Source of the DNA: Chlorocebus sabaeus
Lineage: Eukaryota; Chordata; Mammalia; Primates; Cercopithecidae
Direction of reading: 5' to 3'
Assembly: GCF_047675955.1 (NCBI RefSeq)
Contig: NW_027327443.1
Span: 124,001 to 188,000, forward strand
DNA: 64,000 nucleotides
Shown: piece by piece, positions 15,913 through 29,273 of the stretch
Position numbering within the stretch: the first letter of the stretch is position 1
Layout: each line of letters opens with the position of its first letter
The notes under the pieces: generated by a model
The model's database searches: none
What the model was told of the DNA's origin: nothing
What the model saw: only the letters and a program-made list of their open reading frames with translations
Position numbers and translations under genes: made by a program

Positions 15913-16018
15913 ACAATGAGATCACTTGGACTCGGGAAGGGGAACATCACACACCGGGGCCTATCATGGGGAGGGGGGAGCGGGGAGGGATTGCATTGGG
16001 AGTTATACCTGATGTAAA

Positions 16019-16054
16019 TGACGAGTTGATGGGTGCTGACGAGTTGATGCGTGC
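16019..16054 (+). repeat. 18-bp tandem duplication in L1 3'UTR
   Basis: TGACGAGTTGATGGGTGC is followed by TGACGAGTTGATGCGTGC. It is absent from L1 copies 1-4 and so is a tag for this L1 or its source. Confidence 0.9.
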
Positions 16055-16130
16055 AGCACAGCAACAGGGCACAAGTATACATATGTAACAAACCTGCACG
16101 TTATGCACATGTACCCTAGAGCTTAAAATA

Positions 16131-16166
<36 letters not shown>

Positions 16167-16289
16167 AGCAACCAACCACATCCCTCTTTCCCACTAGAGG
16201 CTTCCAGGCTGAAACAGGTTGATACAGGGAGAGGAGGAGAAGATACGCAACTAAGTCACATTTTGAGATCTGTTTAATAATAATTCTAA

Positions 16290-16713
16290 TTTCATGTTCT
16301 CACTTATTTGTGAGATCTAAAAATCAGAACAATTGAACTCATGGAGATAGAGAGTAGAAGCGTGGTTACCAGAGGCTGGGAAGGGTAGTGGGGGTTTGAG
16401 GCAAAGCTGGAGATGGTTAATGGGTACAAAAAAACAGAAAGAATAAATAAGATCTAGTATTTGATAGCACAACAAGGCGACTATAGTCAGTAATAATTTA
16501 ACTGTGCATTTTAAAATAACTAAAAGAGTCTAATTGGATTGCTTGTAACACAAAGGATAAATGCTTGAGAGAATGGATACCCCATTTTACATGATGTGAT
16601 TATTATTCATTGCATGCCTGAATCAGAACATCTCATGCACCCCATAAATACATATATCTACTATATACCCACAAAATTGAAATAAATAATTTTAAAAAAT
16701 AAAAAATAAAAAA
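16290..16713 (+). mobile_element. Older primate L1 3' end fragment (L1PB/L1MA-like)
   Basis: This matches in style the 3' end of older primate L1s: CATGTTCTCACTTATTTGTG at 16293, then GTTACCAGAGGCTGGGAAGG, then a run through TACCCACAAAATTGAAATAA to an A-rich end. It has no reading frame. Subfamily assignment is from memory of the 3'UTR style and uncertain; that it is L1-derived is fairly certain. Confidence 0.75.
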
Positions 16714-17435
16714 TAATCTACCACTTATTTTTTAGGAAAAGCACATAACTAAATTGTTACAAAAGGATTGACCAAACAATCCTTTGAACGGTTTGAGTCA
16801 GCAGTTGTGGCAGGAATGCGGTTGGGGGAAAAGGGGAGAAGTGAGTGAAGACAAAAGGAATTGGACAAGTGTTGATGTTGGTGAAATGAATGATGAGTAC
16901 CTAGAGGTAATCCACTATTGTATGCATTTGGAATTTATCATAAAAATATTTTTGAAAGAACATATTCACTACTGAAAATTCAAACAAGGGGAATAAATTA
17001 AAGACCACTTATCATCCTATAATTTCAAACATTAAAAAGATTTATTATTTTATGAGAAAATTATAGCATTATTATATAAATATGGTATATTAATTTTTAA
17101 ATAGCATTATACCTGAGCATTTTGCTAAGTTATTGTAATGTATCAAATATATATTTTACTTATTTTTATAAAAGGGAGACATAAAGTAAGCCTAAAAGAG
17201 ATATACTAGAATAATAAGTACTAGAAATATAAAATAATTCTATATAAAATGATTAAATATAAATATGAAAAGAATTATAATTTAATTGCACCAGGAAAAA
17301 TCATACTTGATTTAAAAAACCTTGTAAAGTAAAATAGAATTCAAAAAGCTTTAATTGTATTTGTATTTGACACTGTTATACTTAGTTTTTTAGCATGATA
17401 TAATTATGAAAAATATTTAAAGCAATGTTATTACC
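16714..17435. other. AT-rich unique-looking sequence, no gene recognised
   Basis: About 720 bp rich in A and T, with no satellite phase and no repeat I can name. A 63-codon open frame (16784-16975) has no recognisable domain and no supporting signal. I see nothing functional here. Confidence 0.6.
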
Positions 17436-17886
17436 TGTGGAAGACATCCGAGTTCTGGAGACATTGGCGGCGAATCTGTATAGGTTTGCAGTTCCCTCCA
17501 TTCTTGCTTCCTCAGAAGGAATTCCACTAAGGGGCATAAGGCAGAAAGTGAGACAGAGGTAATTCTCAGAGCAGGAGTGAAGGTTTATTAAAAGGCTTTA
17601 AAACAGAAAGGAAAAGAAGGGAAGTACAACCTGGAAGAGGACCAAGTGGGAGACTTGAGAAGCCAAGTGCACAGCTTGACTTCTTGACTTGGGGTTTTAT
17701 ACATTGGCATACTTCCGGGATCTTGCCTTACTTCTCCTCACTCCTGAGATCTCATTGGGAAGTTGCTGATCAGTTTCAGGTGTTTTCTATTAGAAGCCTG
17801 CCTTTCCTTGACGCCAGGTATGACCAATTACTACTTTAGAGAAACAGTTAACAACCCCTTGACCATCAACTGAGGGTCTCCCAACA
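17436..17886 (-). mobile_element. Solitary-LTR-like element (class I ERV-like), minus strand
   Basis: On the minus strand the segment runs from TGTTGGGAGACCC to GTCTTCCACA, with 5'-TG and CA-3' ends, about 451 bp. It has a TATA-like box TATAAAACCCC (plus-strand 17691-17701) and, about 100 bp further on, AATAAA (plus-strand 17584-17589), the order expected for U3-R-U5. No internal retroviral sequence was recognised on either side, so it appears to be a lone LTR. I could not see a flanking target duplication, so the exact ends are uncertain and the family is not named. Confidence 0.65.
17691..17701 (-). promoter_or_regulatory. TATA-like box of the minus-strand LTR
   Basis: Minus strand TATAAAACCCC sits in the expected U3 position, about 190 bp into the LTR. 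Confidence 0.5.
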
Positions 17887-18034
17887 CATTTGGTGTGTGG
17901 AAGAGGGGAGCCCTCTCCTGCCCTGCTCGTACTTGACTAGCTTTCTACGGCAACAATAGTTGTTGAATATTCTTTATGTACTAAGTAATAAGAATTCTGA
18001 TATTTCATGAGTGATTGTTACACAAAATTATATA

Positions 18035-18040
18035 AATAAA
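18035..18040 (+). terminator. AATAAA polyadenylation signal before the terminal A run of the island
   Basis: AATAAA lies 23 bp before a run of ten A at 18064-18073, which abuts alpha satellite. The spacing fits cleavage and polyadenylation of a read-through L1 transcript. AT-rich DNA produces this hexamer often, so alone it is weak. Confidence 0.5.
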
Positions 18041-18073
18041 AAAGAAATTAAGCATGTAATATTAAAAAAAAAA

Positions 18074-19877
18074 GTGGAAAGAAGCTTTCTGAGAAACTGC
18101 TTTGTGTTCTGTTAATTCATCTCAGAGAGTTACAGCTTTCCCCTCAAGAAGCCTTTCGCTAAGACTGTTCTTGTGGAAATTCAAAGTGATATTTGGAAAG
18201 CCATAGAAGGATATGGTGAAAAAGGAAATATCTTCTGTTAAAAACTGGAAAGAAGCTTTCTGAGAAACTGCTTTGTGTTCTGTTAATTCATCTCACAGAG
18301 TTACAGCTTTCCCCTCAGGAAGCCTTTTGCTAAAGCTGTTCTTGTGGAATTTGCAAAGTGATATTTGGAAGCCCATAGAGGTCTATGGTGAAATAGGAAA
18401 TATCCTAAGATAAAAACTGAAAAGAACCCTTCTAAGAAACTGCATTGTGTTCTGTTAATTCATCTCACAGAGATACAGCTTTCTCCTCAAGAAGCTTTTC
18501 GCTAAGACTGTTCTTCTGGAATTTGCAAAGTGATATTTGGAAGCCCATAGAGGGCTACGGTGAAAAAGGAAATAACTTCCGTTAGAAACAGGAAAGAAGC
18601 TTTCTGAGAAACTGCTTTGTGTTCTGTTAATTCATCTCACAGAGTTACATCTTTCACCTCAAGAAGCTTTTCGCTAAGACTGTTCTTGTGGAATTTGCAA
18701 AGTGATATTTGGAAGCCCATAGAGGGCTATGGTGAAAAAGAAAATATCTTCCGTTAAAAAGTGTAAAGAAGCTTTCTGAGAAACTGCTCTGTGTTCTGTT
18801 AATTCATCTCACAGTGTTAAAAATTTCACCTCAAGAAACTTTTAGCTAACGCTGATCTTGTGGAATTTGAAAAGGGATATTTGGAAGCCCATAGGGGGCT
18901 ATGGTGAAAAAGGAAGTATCTTACGTTATAATCTGGAAAGAAGATTTCTGAGAAACTACTTTGTGTTCTGTTAATTCATCTCAGAGACTTACAGCTTTCC
19001 CCTCATGAAGCCTTTCCCTAAGACTGTTCTTGTGGAATTTGCAAAGTGATATTTGGAAGCCCACAGAGGGCTATGGTGAAAAAGGAGGTATCCTAAGATA
19101 AAAACTGAAAAGAAGCTTTCTGAGAAACTGCTTTGTGTTCTGTCAATTTATCTCACAGAGTTACAGCTTTCCCCTCAAGAAGACTTTCGCGATGGCGGTT
19201 CTTGTGGAATTTGCAAAGTCACATTTGGAAGGCCATGGAGGATTACGGTGAAAAAGGAAACATTTTCAGTTAAAAACTGGAAAGAAGCTTTCTGAGAAAC
19301 TGCTTTGTGTTCTGTTAATTCATTTCACAGAGTTACAGCTTTCCCCTCAAGAAGCCTTTCCCTAAGAATGTTCTTGTGGAATTTGCAAAGGGATATTTGG
19401 AAGACCTTAGAAGGCTATGGTGAAAAAGGTAATATCCTAAGATAAAAACTGAAAAGAAGCTTTCTGAGAAACTGCTTAGTGTTCTGTTAGTTCATCTCAC
19501 AGGGTTACAGCTTTCCCCTCAGGAAGCCGTTCAATAAGACTGTTCTTGGGAAATTTGGAAAGTAATATTTGGAAGCCCATAGAGGGCTATGGTGAAAAAG
19601 AAAATATCTTCCATTAAAAACTGTAAAGAATCTTTCTGAGAAACTACCTTGTGTTCTGTTAATTCATGTCACAGAGTTACAACTTTCCACTCAAGAAGCC
19701 TTACCCTAAGACTGTTCTTGTGTAATTTGCAAAGAGATATTTGGAAGCCCATAGAGAGCTGTGGTGAAAAAGGAAATATCTTCCTAAAAAGGTGGAAAGA
19801 AGCTTTCTGAGAGACTGCTTTGTGTTCCATTAATTAATCTCACAGAGTTACAGCTTTCCCCTCAAGAAGCCTTTCGC
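18074..19877 (+). repeat. Alpha-satellite array, about 10.5 monomers
   Basis: Alpha satellite resumes at GTGGAAAGAAGCTTTCTGAG, about 75-80 bp further along the monomer than where it stopped at 15547. The last roughly 430 bp (19440-19877) match the post-L1 monomers at about 2400-2820, including TTCCATTAATTAATCTCAC, and not the block that precedes copies 2 and 4. They then meet L1 copy 3 at the standard insertion base. Confidence 0.95.
19864..19877 (+). repeat. 5' target-site duplication of L1 copy 3
   Basis: AAGAAGCCTTTCGC. The partner is AAGAAGCCTTTCAC at 26074-26087. Confidence 0.88.
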
Positions 19878-19962
19878 GGATGGCCGAATAGGAACAGCTC
19901 CAGTCTCCAACTCCCAGCGCGAGCGACACAGAAGACCGGTGATTTCTGCATTTTCAACTGAG
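19878..19962 (+). repeat. Partial duplicate of L1 5' leader, copy 3
   Basis: 85 bp from GGATGGCCGAATAGG to TTTTCAACTGAG repeats, with the CCGAATAGG variant, the sequence that follows again at 19977-20060 with CCAAATAGG. Copy 2 has only one leader, with the CCGAATAGG variant. Confidence 0.92.
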
Positions 19963-20902
19963 GAGGGGCGGAGCAAGATGGCCAAATAGGAACAGCTCCA
20001 GTCTCCAACTCCCAGCGCGAGCGACACAGAAGACCGGTGATTTCTGCATTTTCAACTGAGGTACTGGGTTCATCTCACTGGGGAGTGCCAGACGATTGGT
20101 GCTGGTCAGCTGCTGCAGCCTGACCAGCGAGATCTGAAGCAGGGCGAGGCATTGCCTCACCTGGAAAGCGCAAGGGGGAAGGGAATCCCTTTTCCTAGCC
20201 AGGGCACACCTGCCCGGGAGGGTCCCACACCCACGGAGCCTCCCTCATTGCTAGCACAGCAGTCTGTGATCTACCGGCAAGGCAGCAGCGAGGCTGGGGG
20301 AGGGGCGCCTGCCATTGCTGAGGCTTAAGTAGGTAAACAAAGCTGCTGGGAAGCTCGAACTGGGTGGAGCTCACAGCAGCTCAAGGAATCCTGCCTGTCT
20401 CTGTAGACTCCACCTCTGGGGACAGGGCACAATAAACAATAACAAACGCAGCAGCTCTGCAGACGCAAACGACTCTGTCTGACAGCTTTGAAGAGAGCAG
20501 TGGATCTCCCAACACGGAGGTTGAGATCTGAGAAGGGACAGACTCCCTGCTCAAGTGGGTCCCTGACCCCTGAGTAGCCTAACTGGGAGACATCCCCCAC
20601 TAGGGGCAGTCTGACACCCCACACCTCACAGGGTGGAGTACACCCCTGAGACGAAGCTTTCAAAGCAAGAATCAGACAGGTACACTCGCTGTTCAGAAAT
20701 ATTCTATCTTCTGCAGCCTCTGCTGCTGATACCCAGGCAAACAGGGTCTGGAGTGGACCTCAAGCAATCTCCTACAGCTACAACCTACAGCTGAGGATCC
20801 TGACTGTTAGTAGGAAAGCTATCAAGCAGGAAGGACACCTACACCAAAACCCCATCAGTACATCACCATCATCAAAGACCAGAGGCAGATAAAACCACAA
20901 AG
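19963..20902 (+). promoter_or_regulatory. L1 copy 3 5'UTR, full 5' start with YY1 site, 89-bp deletion
   Basis: It begins with the complete L1 5' terminus and an intact YY1-type site CAAGATGGCC at 19974-19983, known in L1 to set accurate transcription start. Relative to copies 2 and 4 it has lost 89 bp (copy 2 bases 4265-4353) between AGCCAGGG and CACACCTG. Transcription from here is possible by family knowledge, not shown. Confidence 0.78.
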
Positions 20903-21919
20903 ATGGGGGAAAAGCAGGGCAGAAAAGCTGGAAATTCAAAAAATAAGAGCGCATCTCCCCCGGCAAAGGAGCGCAGCTCATCGCCAGCAACAGATCAAAG
21001 CTGGACGGAGAATGACTTTGACGACATGAGAGAAGAAGGCTTCAGTCCATCAAATTTCTCAGAGCTAAAGGAGGAATTACGTACCCAGCGCAAAGAAACT
21101 AAAAATCTTGAAAAAAAAGTGGAAGAATTGATGGCTAGAGTAATTAATGCAGAGATGCTAACAAATGAAATGAAAGAGACGAAAACCATGGCACGAGAAA
21201 TACGTGACAAATGCACAAGCTACAGTAACCGACTCGATCAACTGGAAGAAAGAATGTCAGCGATGGAGGATCAAATGAATGAAATGAAGCGAGAAGAGAA
21301 ACCAAAAGAGAAAAGAAGAAAAAGAAATGAACAAAGCCTGCAAGAAGTATGGGATTATGTAAAAAGACCAAATCTACGTCTGATTGGGGTGCCTGAAAGT
21401 GAGGGGGAAAATGGAACCAAGTTGGAAAACACTCTTCAGGATATCATCCAGGAGAATTTCCCCAACCTAGTAGGGCAGGCCAACATTCAAATCCAGGAAA
21501 TACAGAGAACGCCACAAAGATACTCCTCGAGAAGAGCAACTCCAAGACACATAATTGCCAGATTCACCAAAGTTGAAATGAAGGAAAAAATCTTAAGGGC
21601 AGCCAGAGAGAAAGGTCGGGTTACCCACAAAGGGAAGCCCACCAGACTAACAGCAGATCTCTCGGCAGAAACTCTTCAAGCCAGAAGAGAGTGGGGGCCA
21701 ATATTCAACATTATTAAAGAAAAGAATTTTAAACCCAGAATTTTATATCCAGCCAAACTAAGTTTCATAAGTGAAGGAGAAATAAAATCCTTTACAGATA
21801 AGCAAATGCTTAGAGATTTTGTCACCACTAGGTCTGCCTTACAAGAGACCTTGAAGGAAGCACTAAACATGGAAAGGAACAACCGGTACCAGCCATTGCA
21901 AAAACATGCCAAAATGTAA
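20903..21919 (+). CDS. L1 ORF1p, intact frame (copy 3)
   Basis: An open frame of 338 residues with the same domain order as in copy 2: basic N-terminus (MGEKQGRK), coiled coil, RRM-like domain with RPNLRLIGVPESE, C-terminal domain. It differs from copy 2 at a scatter of residues, for example MLTNEMKETK in place of KLTNEMKEMK, and FNIIKEKN in place of FNILKEKN. The start at ATG 20903 is chosen by family length. It is followed after 63 bp by the broken ORF2. No lesion is seen in this frame. Confidence 0.92.
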   Translation: MGEKQGRKAGNSKNKSASPPAKERSSSPATDQSWTENDFDDMREEGFSPSNFSELKEELRTQRKETKNLEKKVEELMARVINAEMLTNEMKETKTMAREIRDKCTSYSNRLDQLEERMSAMEDQMNEMKREEKPKEKRRKRNEQSLQEVWDYVKRPNLRLIGVPESEGENGTKLENTLQDIIQENFPNLVGQANIQIQEIQRTPQRYSSRRATPRHIIARFTKVEMKEKILRAAREKGRVTHKGKPTRLTADLSAETLQARREWGPIFNIIKEKNFKPRILYPAKLSFISEGEIKSFTDKQMLRDFVTTRSALQETLKEALNMERNNRYQPLQKHAKM

Positions 21920-21982
21920 AGACAATCAAGGCTAGGAAGAAACTGCATCAACGATTGAGCAAAATAACCAGTTAATATCATA

Positions 21983-25812
<3,830 letters not shown>

Positions 25813-26036
25813 ACAAGGAGATCACTTGGTCTCGGGAAGGGGAACATCACACACCGGGGCCTATCATGGGGAGGGGGTAGCGGGGAGGGATTGCATTGGG
25901 AGTTATACCTGATGTAAATGACGAGCTGATGGGTGCAGCACACCAACATGGCACAAGTATACATATGTAGCAAACCTGCAGGTTGTGCACATGTACCCTA
26001 CAAGTTGAAGTTTAATAATGATAAATAAATTGAAAA

Positions 26037-26071
<35 letters not shown>

Positions 26072-26073
26072 AA

Positions 26074-26087
26074 AAGAAGCCTTTCAC
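26074..26087 (+). repeat. 3' target-site duplication of L1 copy 3
   Basis: AAGAAGCCTTTCAC, identical to the one after copy 2. Confidence 0.85.
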
Positions 26088-28159
26088 GAAGACTCATCTT
26101 GAGGAATTTGCAAAGTGATATTTGGAAGCCCATAAAGGGCCATGGTGAAAAAGGAAATATCTTCAGTTAAAAACTGGAAAGAAGCTTTCTGAGAGACTGC
26201 TTTGTATTCTCTTAATTCATCTCACAAAATTACCGCTTTCCCCTCAAGAATCCTTTCGCTAAGACTGCTCTTGTGGAATTGGCAGAGTGATATTTGGAAG
26301 CCCATAGAGGACTATGGTGAAAAAGGAAATATCTTCCATTAAAAACTGGAAAGAAGCTTTCTGACAAACTGCTTTGTGTTCTGTTAATTCATCTCACAGA
26401 GTTACAGCTTTCCCCTCAAGAAGTCTTTCTCTGAGACTGTTCTTGTGGAAACTGCAAAGTGATGTTTGGAAGCTCAAAGGGGCTATGGTGAAAAAGGAAA
26501 TACACTAAGATAAAAACCGAAAAGAAACATTCTGAAAAACTGCTTAGTGTTCTGTTAGTAAATCTCACAGAGTTACAGCTTTCCCCTCAGGAAGCCGTTC
26601 ACTAAGACTGTTCTTGTGAAATTTGGAAAGTAATATTAGGAAGCCCATAGAGGGCAATGGTGAAAAAGAAAATATCTTCCATTAAAAACTGTAAAGAATC
26701 TTTCTGAGAAACTGACTTGTGTTCTGTTAATTCATGTCACAGAGTTACAGCTTTCCACTTAAGAAGCCTTTCCCTAAGACTGTTCTTGTGGAATTTGCAA
26801 GGTGATATTTGGAAGCCCATAGATGGCTATGGTGAAAGAGAAAATATCTTCCTTAAGAAACTGGAAAGAAGCTTTCTGAGAGACAGCTTTGTGTTCCATT
26901 AATTAATCTCACAGAGTTACAGCTTTCCCCTCAGGAAACCTTTCGCTAAGACTGTTCTTGTGGAATACGCAACGTGACATTTGGAAGCCCATAAAGGGCC
27001 ATGGTGAAAAAGGAAATATCTTCAGTTAAAAACTGGAAAGAAGCTTTCTGAGAGACTGCTTTGTATTTTCTTAATTCATCTCACACAATTACAGCATTCC
27101 CCTCAAGAAGCCTTCCGCTAAGACTGCTCTTTTTTAATTTGCAGAGTGATATTTTGAAGCCCATAGATGGCTATGGTGAAAAAGGAAATATCTTCCGTTA
27201 AAAACTGGAAAGAAGCTTTCTGAGAAACTGCTTTGTGTTCTGTTAATTCATCTCACAGTGTTACAGCTTTCCCTCAGGAATCCTATAGTTAAAGCTGTTC
27301 TTGTAGAATTTGCAAAGCGATATTTGGAAGCCCATAGAGGGCTATGGTGAAAAAGTAAATATCCTAAAATAGAAACTGAAAAGAAACTTTCTGAGAAACT
27401 GCTTTGTGTTCTGTTAATTCGTCTCACAGAGTTACAGCTTTCCCCTCAAGAAGCCTTTCGCTAAGACGGTTCTTGTGGAATTTGCAAAGTGATATTTGGA
27501 AGCCCATAGAGGGCTATGGCGAGAAAGGAAATATCCTAGGATAAAAACTGAAAATAAGCTTTCTGAGAAACTGCTTTGTGTTCTGTTAATTCAACTACCA
27601 GAGTTACCGTTTCCCCTCAAGTAGCCTTTCTCAAGAAGCCTTTCGCTAAAACTGTTCTTGTGGAATTTGCAAAGTGATATTTGGAAGCCCATAGAGGGCT
27701 ATGGTGAAAAAGGAAATATCTTCCGTTAAAAACTGGAAAGAATCTTTCTGAGAAACTGCTTTGTGTTCTGTTAATTCATCTCACAGAGTTACAGCTTTCC
27801 CGCAAGGAACCGTTCACTAAGGCTGTTGTTGTGGAATTTGCAAAGTGATATTTGGAAGCCCATTGAGGGCTATGTTGAAAAAGGAAATATGCTGAGATAA
27901 AAACTGAAAAGAAGGTTTCTGAGAAACTGCTATGTGTCTGTTAATGACCTCACAGAGTTACAGCTTTCCCTTCAAGAAGACTTTCGCTAAGTCTGTTCTT
28001 GTGGAATTTGCAAAGGGATATTGGGAAGCCCGTAGAGGGCTATGGTGAAAAAGGAAATATCTCCGGTAAAAAACTGGAAAGAAGCTTTCCGAGAAACTGC
28101 TTTGTGTTCTGTTAATTCATCTCACAGAGTTACAGCTTTCCCCTCAAGAAGCCTTTCGC
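26076..28159 (+). repeat. Alpha-satellite array, about 12 monomers (spacer between L1 copies 3 and 4)
   Basis: Near-identical, in the same monomer order, to 1951-4035, including the TTCCATTAATTAATCTCAC monomer, the 14-bp duplication at 27616-27643 and the last monomer with GAAGCTTTCCGAG. It shares with the flank of copy 4 the variant CTCTTTTTTAATTTGCAGAG (27125 region and 35488 region), where the flank of copy 1 has CTCTTTTGGAATTTGAAGAG. Confidence 0.96.
28146..28159 (+). repeat. 5' target-site duplication of L1 copy 4
   Basis: AAGAAGCCTTTCGC. The partner is the identical 14 bp at 34437-34450. Confidence 0.88.
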
Positions 28160-28244
28160 GGATGTCCAAATAGGAACAGCTCCAGTATCCAACTCCCAGC
28201 GCGAGCGACACAGAAGACCGGTGATTTCTGCATTTTCAACTGAG
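28160..28244 (+). repeat. Partial duplicate of L1 5' leader, copy 4
   Basis: Same junction (TTCAACTGAG/GAGGGGCGG) as in copy 3, so the doubled start predates the split of copies 3 and 4. Here the first leader reads GGATGTCCAAATAGG, with the YY1 core changed. Confidence 0.92.
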
Positions 28245-29273
28245 GAGGGGCGGAGCAAGATGGCCAAATAGGAACAGCTCCAGTCTCCAACTCCCAGCGC
28301 GAGCGACACAGAAGACCGGTGATTTCTGCACTTTCAACTGAGGTACTGGGTTCATCTCACTGGGGAGTGCCAGACGATCGGTGCTGGTCAGCTGCTGCAG
28401 CCTGACCCGCGAGAGCTGAAGCAGGGCGAGGCATTGCCTCACCTGGAAAGCGCAAGGGGGAAGGGAATCCCTTTTCCTAGCCAGGGGAACTGAGACACAC
28501 AACACCTGGAAAATCGGGTAACTCCCACCCCAATACTGTGCTTTAAGCAAACAGGCACACCAGGAGATCATATCCCACACCTGGCCAGGAGGGTCCCACA
28601 CCCACGGAGCCTCCCTCATTGCTAGCACAGCAGTCTGTGATCTACCGGCAAGGCAGCAGCGAGGCTGGGGGAGGGGCGCCCGCCATTGCTGAGGCTTAAG
28701 TAGGTAAACAAAGCTGCTGGGAAGCTCGAACTGGGTGGAGCTCACAGCAGCTCAAGGAAACCTGCCTGTCTCTGTAGACTCCACCTCTGGGGACAGGGCA
28801 CAATAAACAATAACAAACGCAGCAGCTCTGCAGACGCAAACGACTCTGTCTGACAGCTTTGAAGAGAGCAGTGGATCTCCCAACACGGAGGTTGAGATCT
28901 GAGAAGGGACAGACTCCCTGCTCAAGTGGGTCCCTGACCCCTGAGTAGCCTAACTGGGAGACATCCCCCACTAGGGGCAGTCTGACACCCCACACCTCAC
29001 AGGGTGGAGTACACCCCTGAGACGAAGCTTTCAAAGCAAGAATCAGACAGGTACACTCGCTGTTCAGAAATATTCTATCTTCTGCAGCCTCTGCTGCTGA
29101 TACCCAGGCAAACAGGGTCTGGAGTGGACCTCAAGCAATCTCCTACAGCTACAACCTACAGCTGAGGATCCTGACTGTTAGAAGGAAAGCTATCAAACAG
29201 GAAGGACACCTACACCAAAACCCCATCAGTACATCACCATCATCAAAGACCAGAGGCAGATAAAACCACAGAG
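28245..29273 (+). promoter_or_regulatory. L1 copy 4 5'UTR with intact YY1 site
   Basis: Full 5' start, YY1-type CAAGATGGCC at 28256-28265, and complete leader length relative to the other copies. The promoter role is family knowledge. Confidence 0.78.

Larger units (their letters stand above)
15548..16164 (+). mobile_element. 5'-truncated L1 3' end with 31-bp poly(A), a different L1 insertion
   Basis: About 585 bp of L1 3' end (last about 120 codons of ORF2, 3'UTR) plus an A31 tail at 16134-16164. It differs from copies 1-4: the 3' end reads GTACCCTAGAGCTTAAAATA in place of the CTACAAGTTGAAGTTTAATA form, the tail is pure A, and an 18-bp stretch is duplicated in the 3'UTR at 16019-16054. The 5' junction with alpha satellite lies in a two- to three-base A overlap (GCTAA/ATAGTA). 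The residual ORF2 frame ends at 15912. Confidence 0.93.
16165..18063. other. Non-satellite island downstream of the truncated L1 (possible 3' transduction)
   Basis: About 1.9 kb that is neither alpha satellite nor part of the preceding L1. It holds an older L1 3' fragment, AT-rich DNA and a minus-strand LTR. It ends with AATAAA at 18035-18040, about 23 bp before a 10-bp A run (18064-18073) that abuts alpha satellite. An L1 followed by its poly(A), unique sequence, a second polyadenylation signal and a second A run is the layout of L1 3' transduction. A patch of ordinary DNA captured in the array is the alternative. Confidence 0.6.

Noticed and set aside
16784..16975. 63-codon open frame in the non-satellite island
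   Set aside because: No domain, no splice or promoter context, AT-rich surroundings. Chance length.
16165..18063. Host gene or exon in the island
   Set aside because: No convincing splice sites with open frames; all recognisable parts are L1 or LTR fragments.
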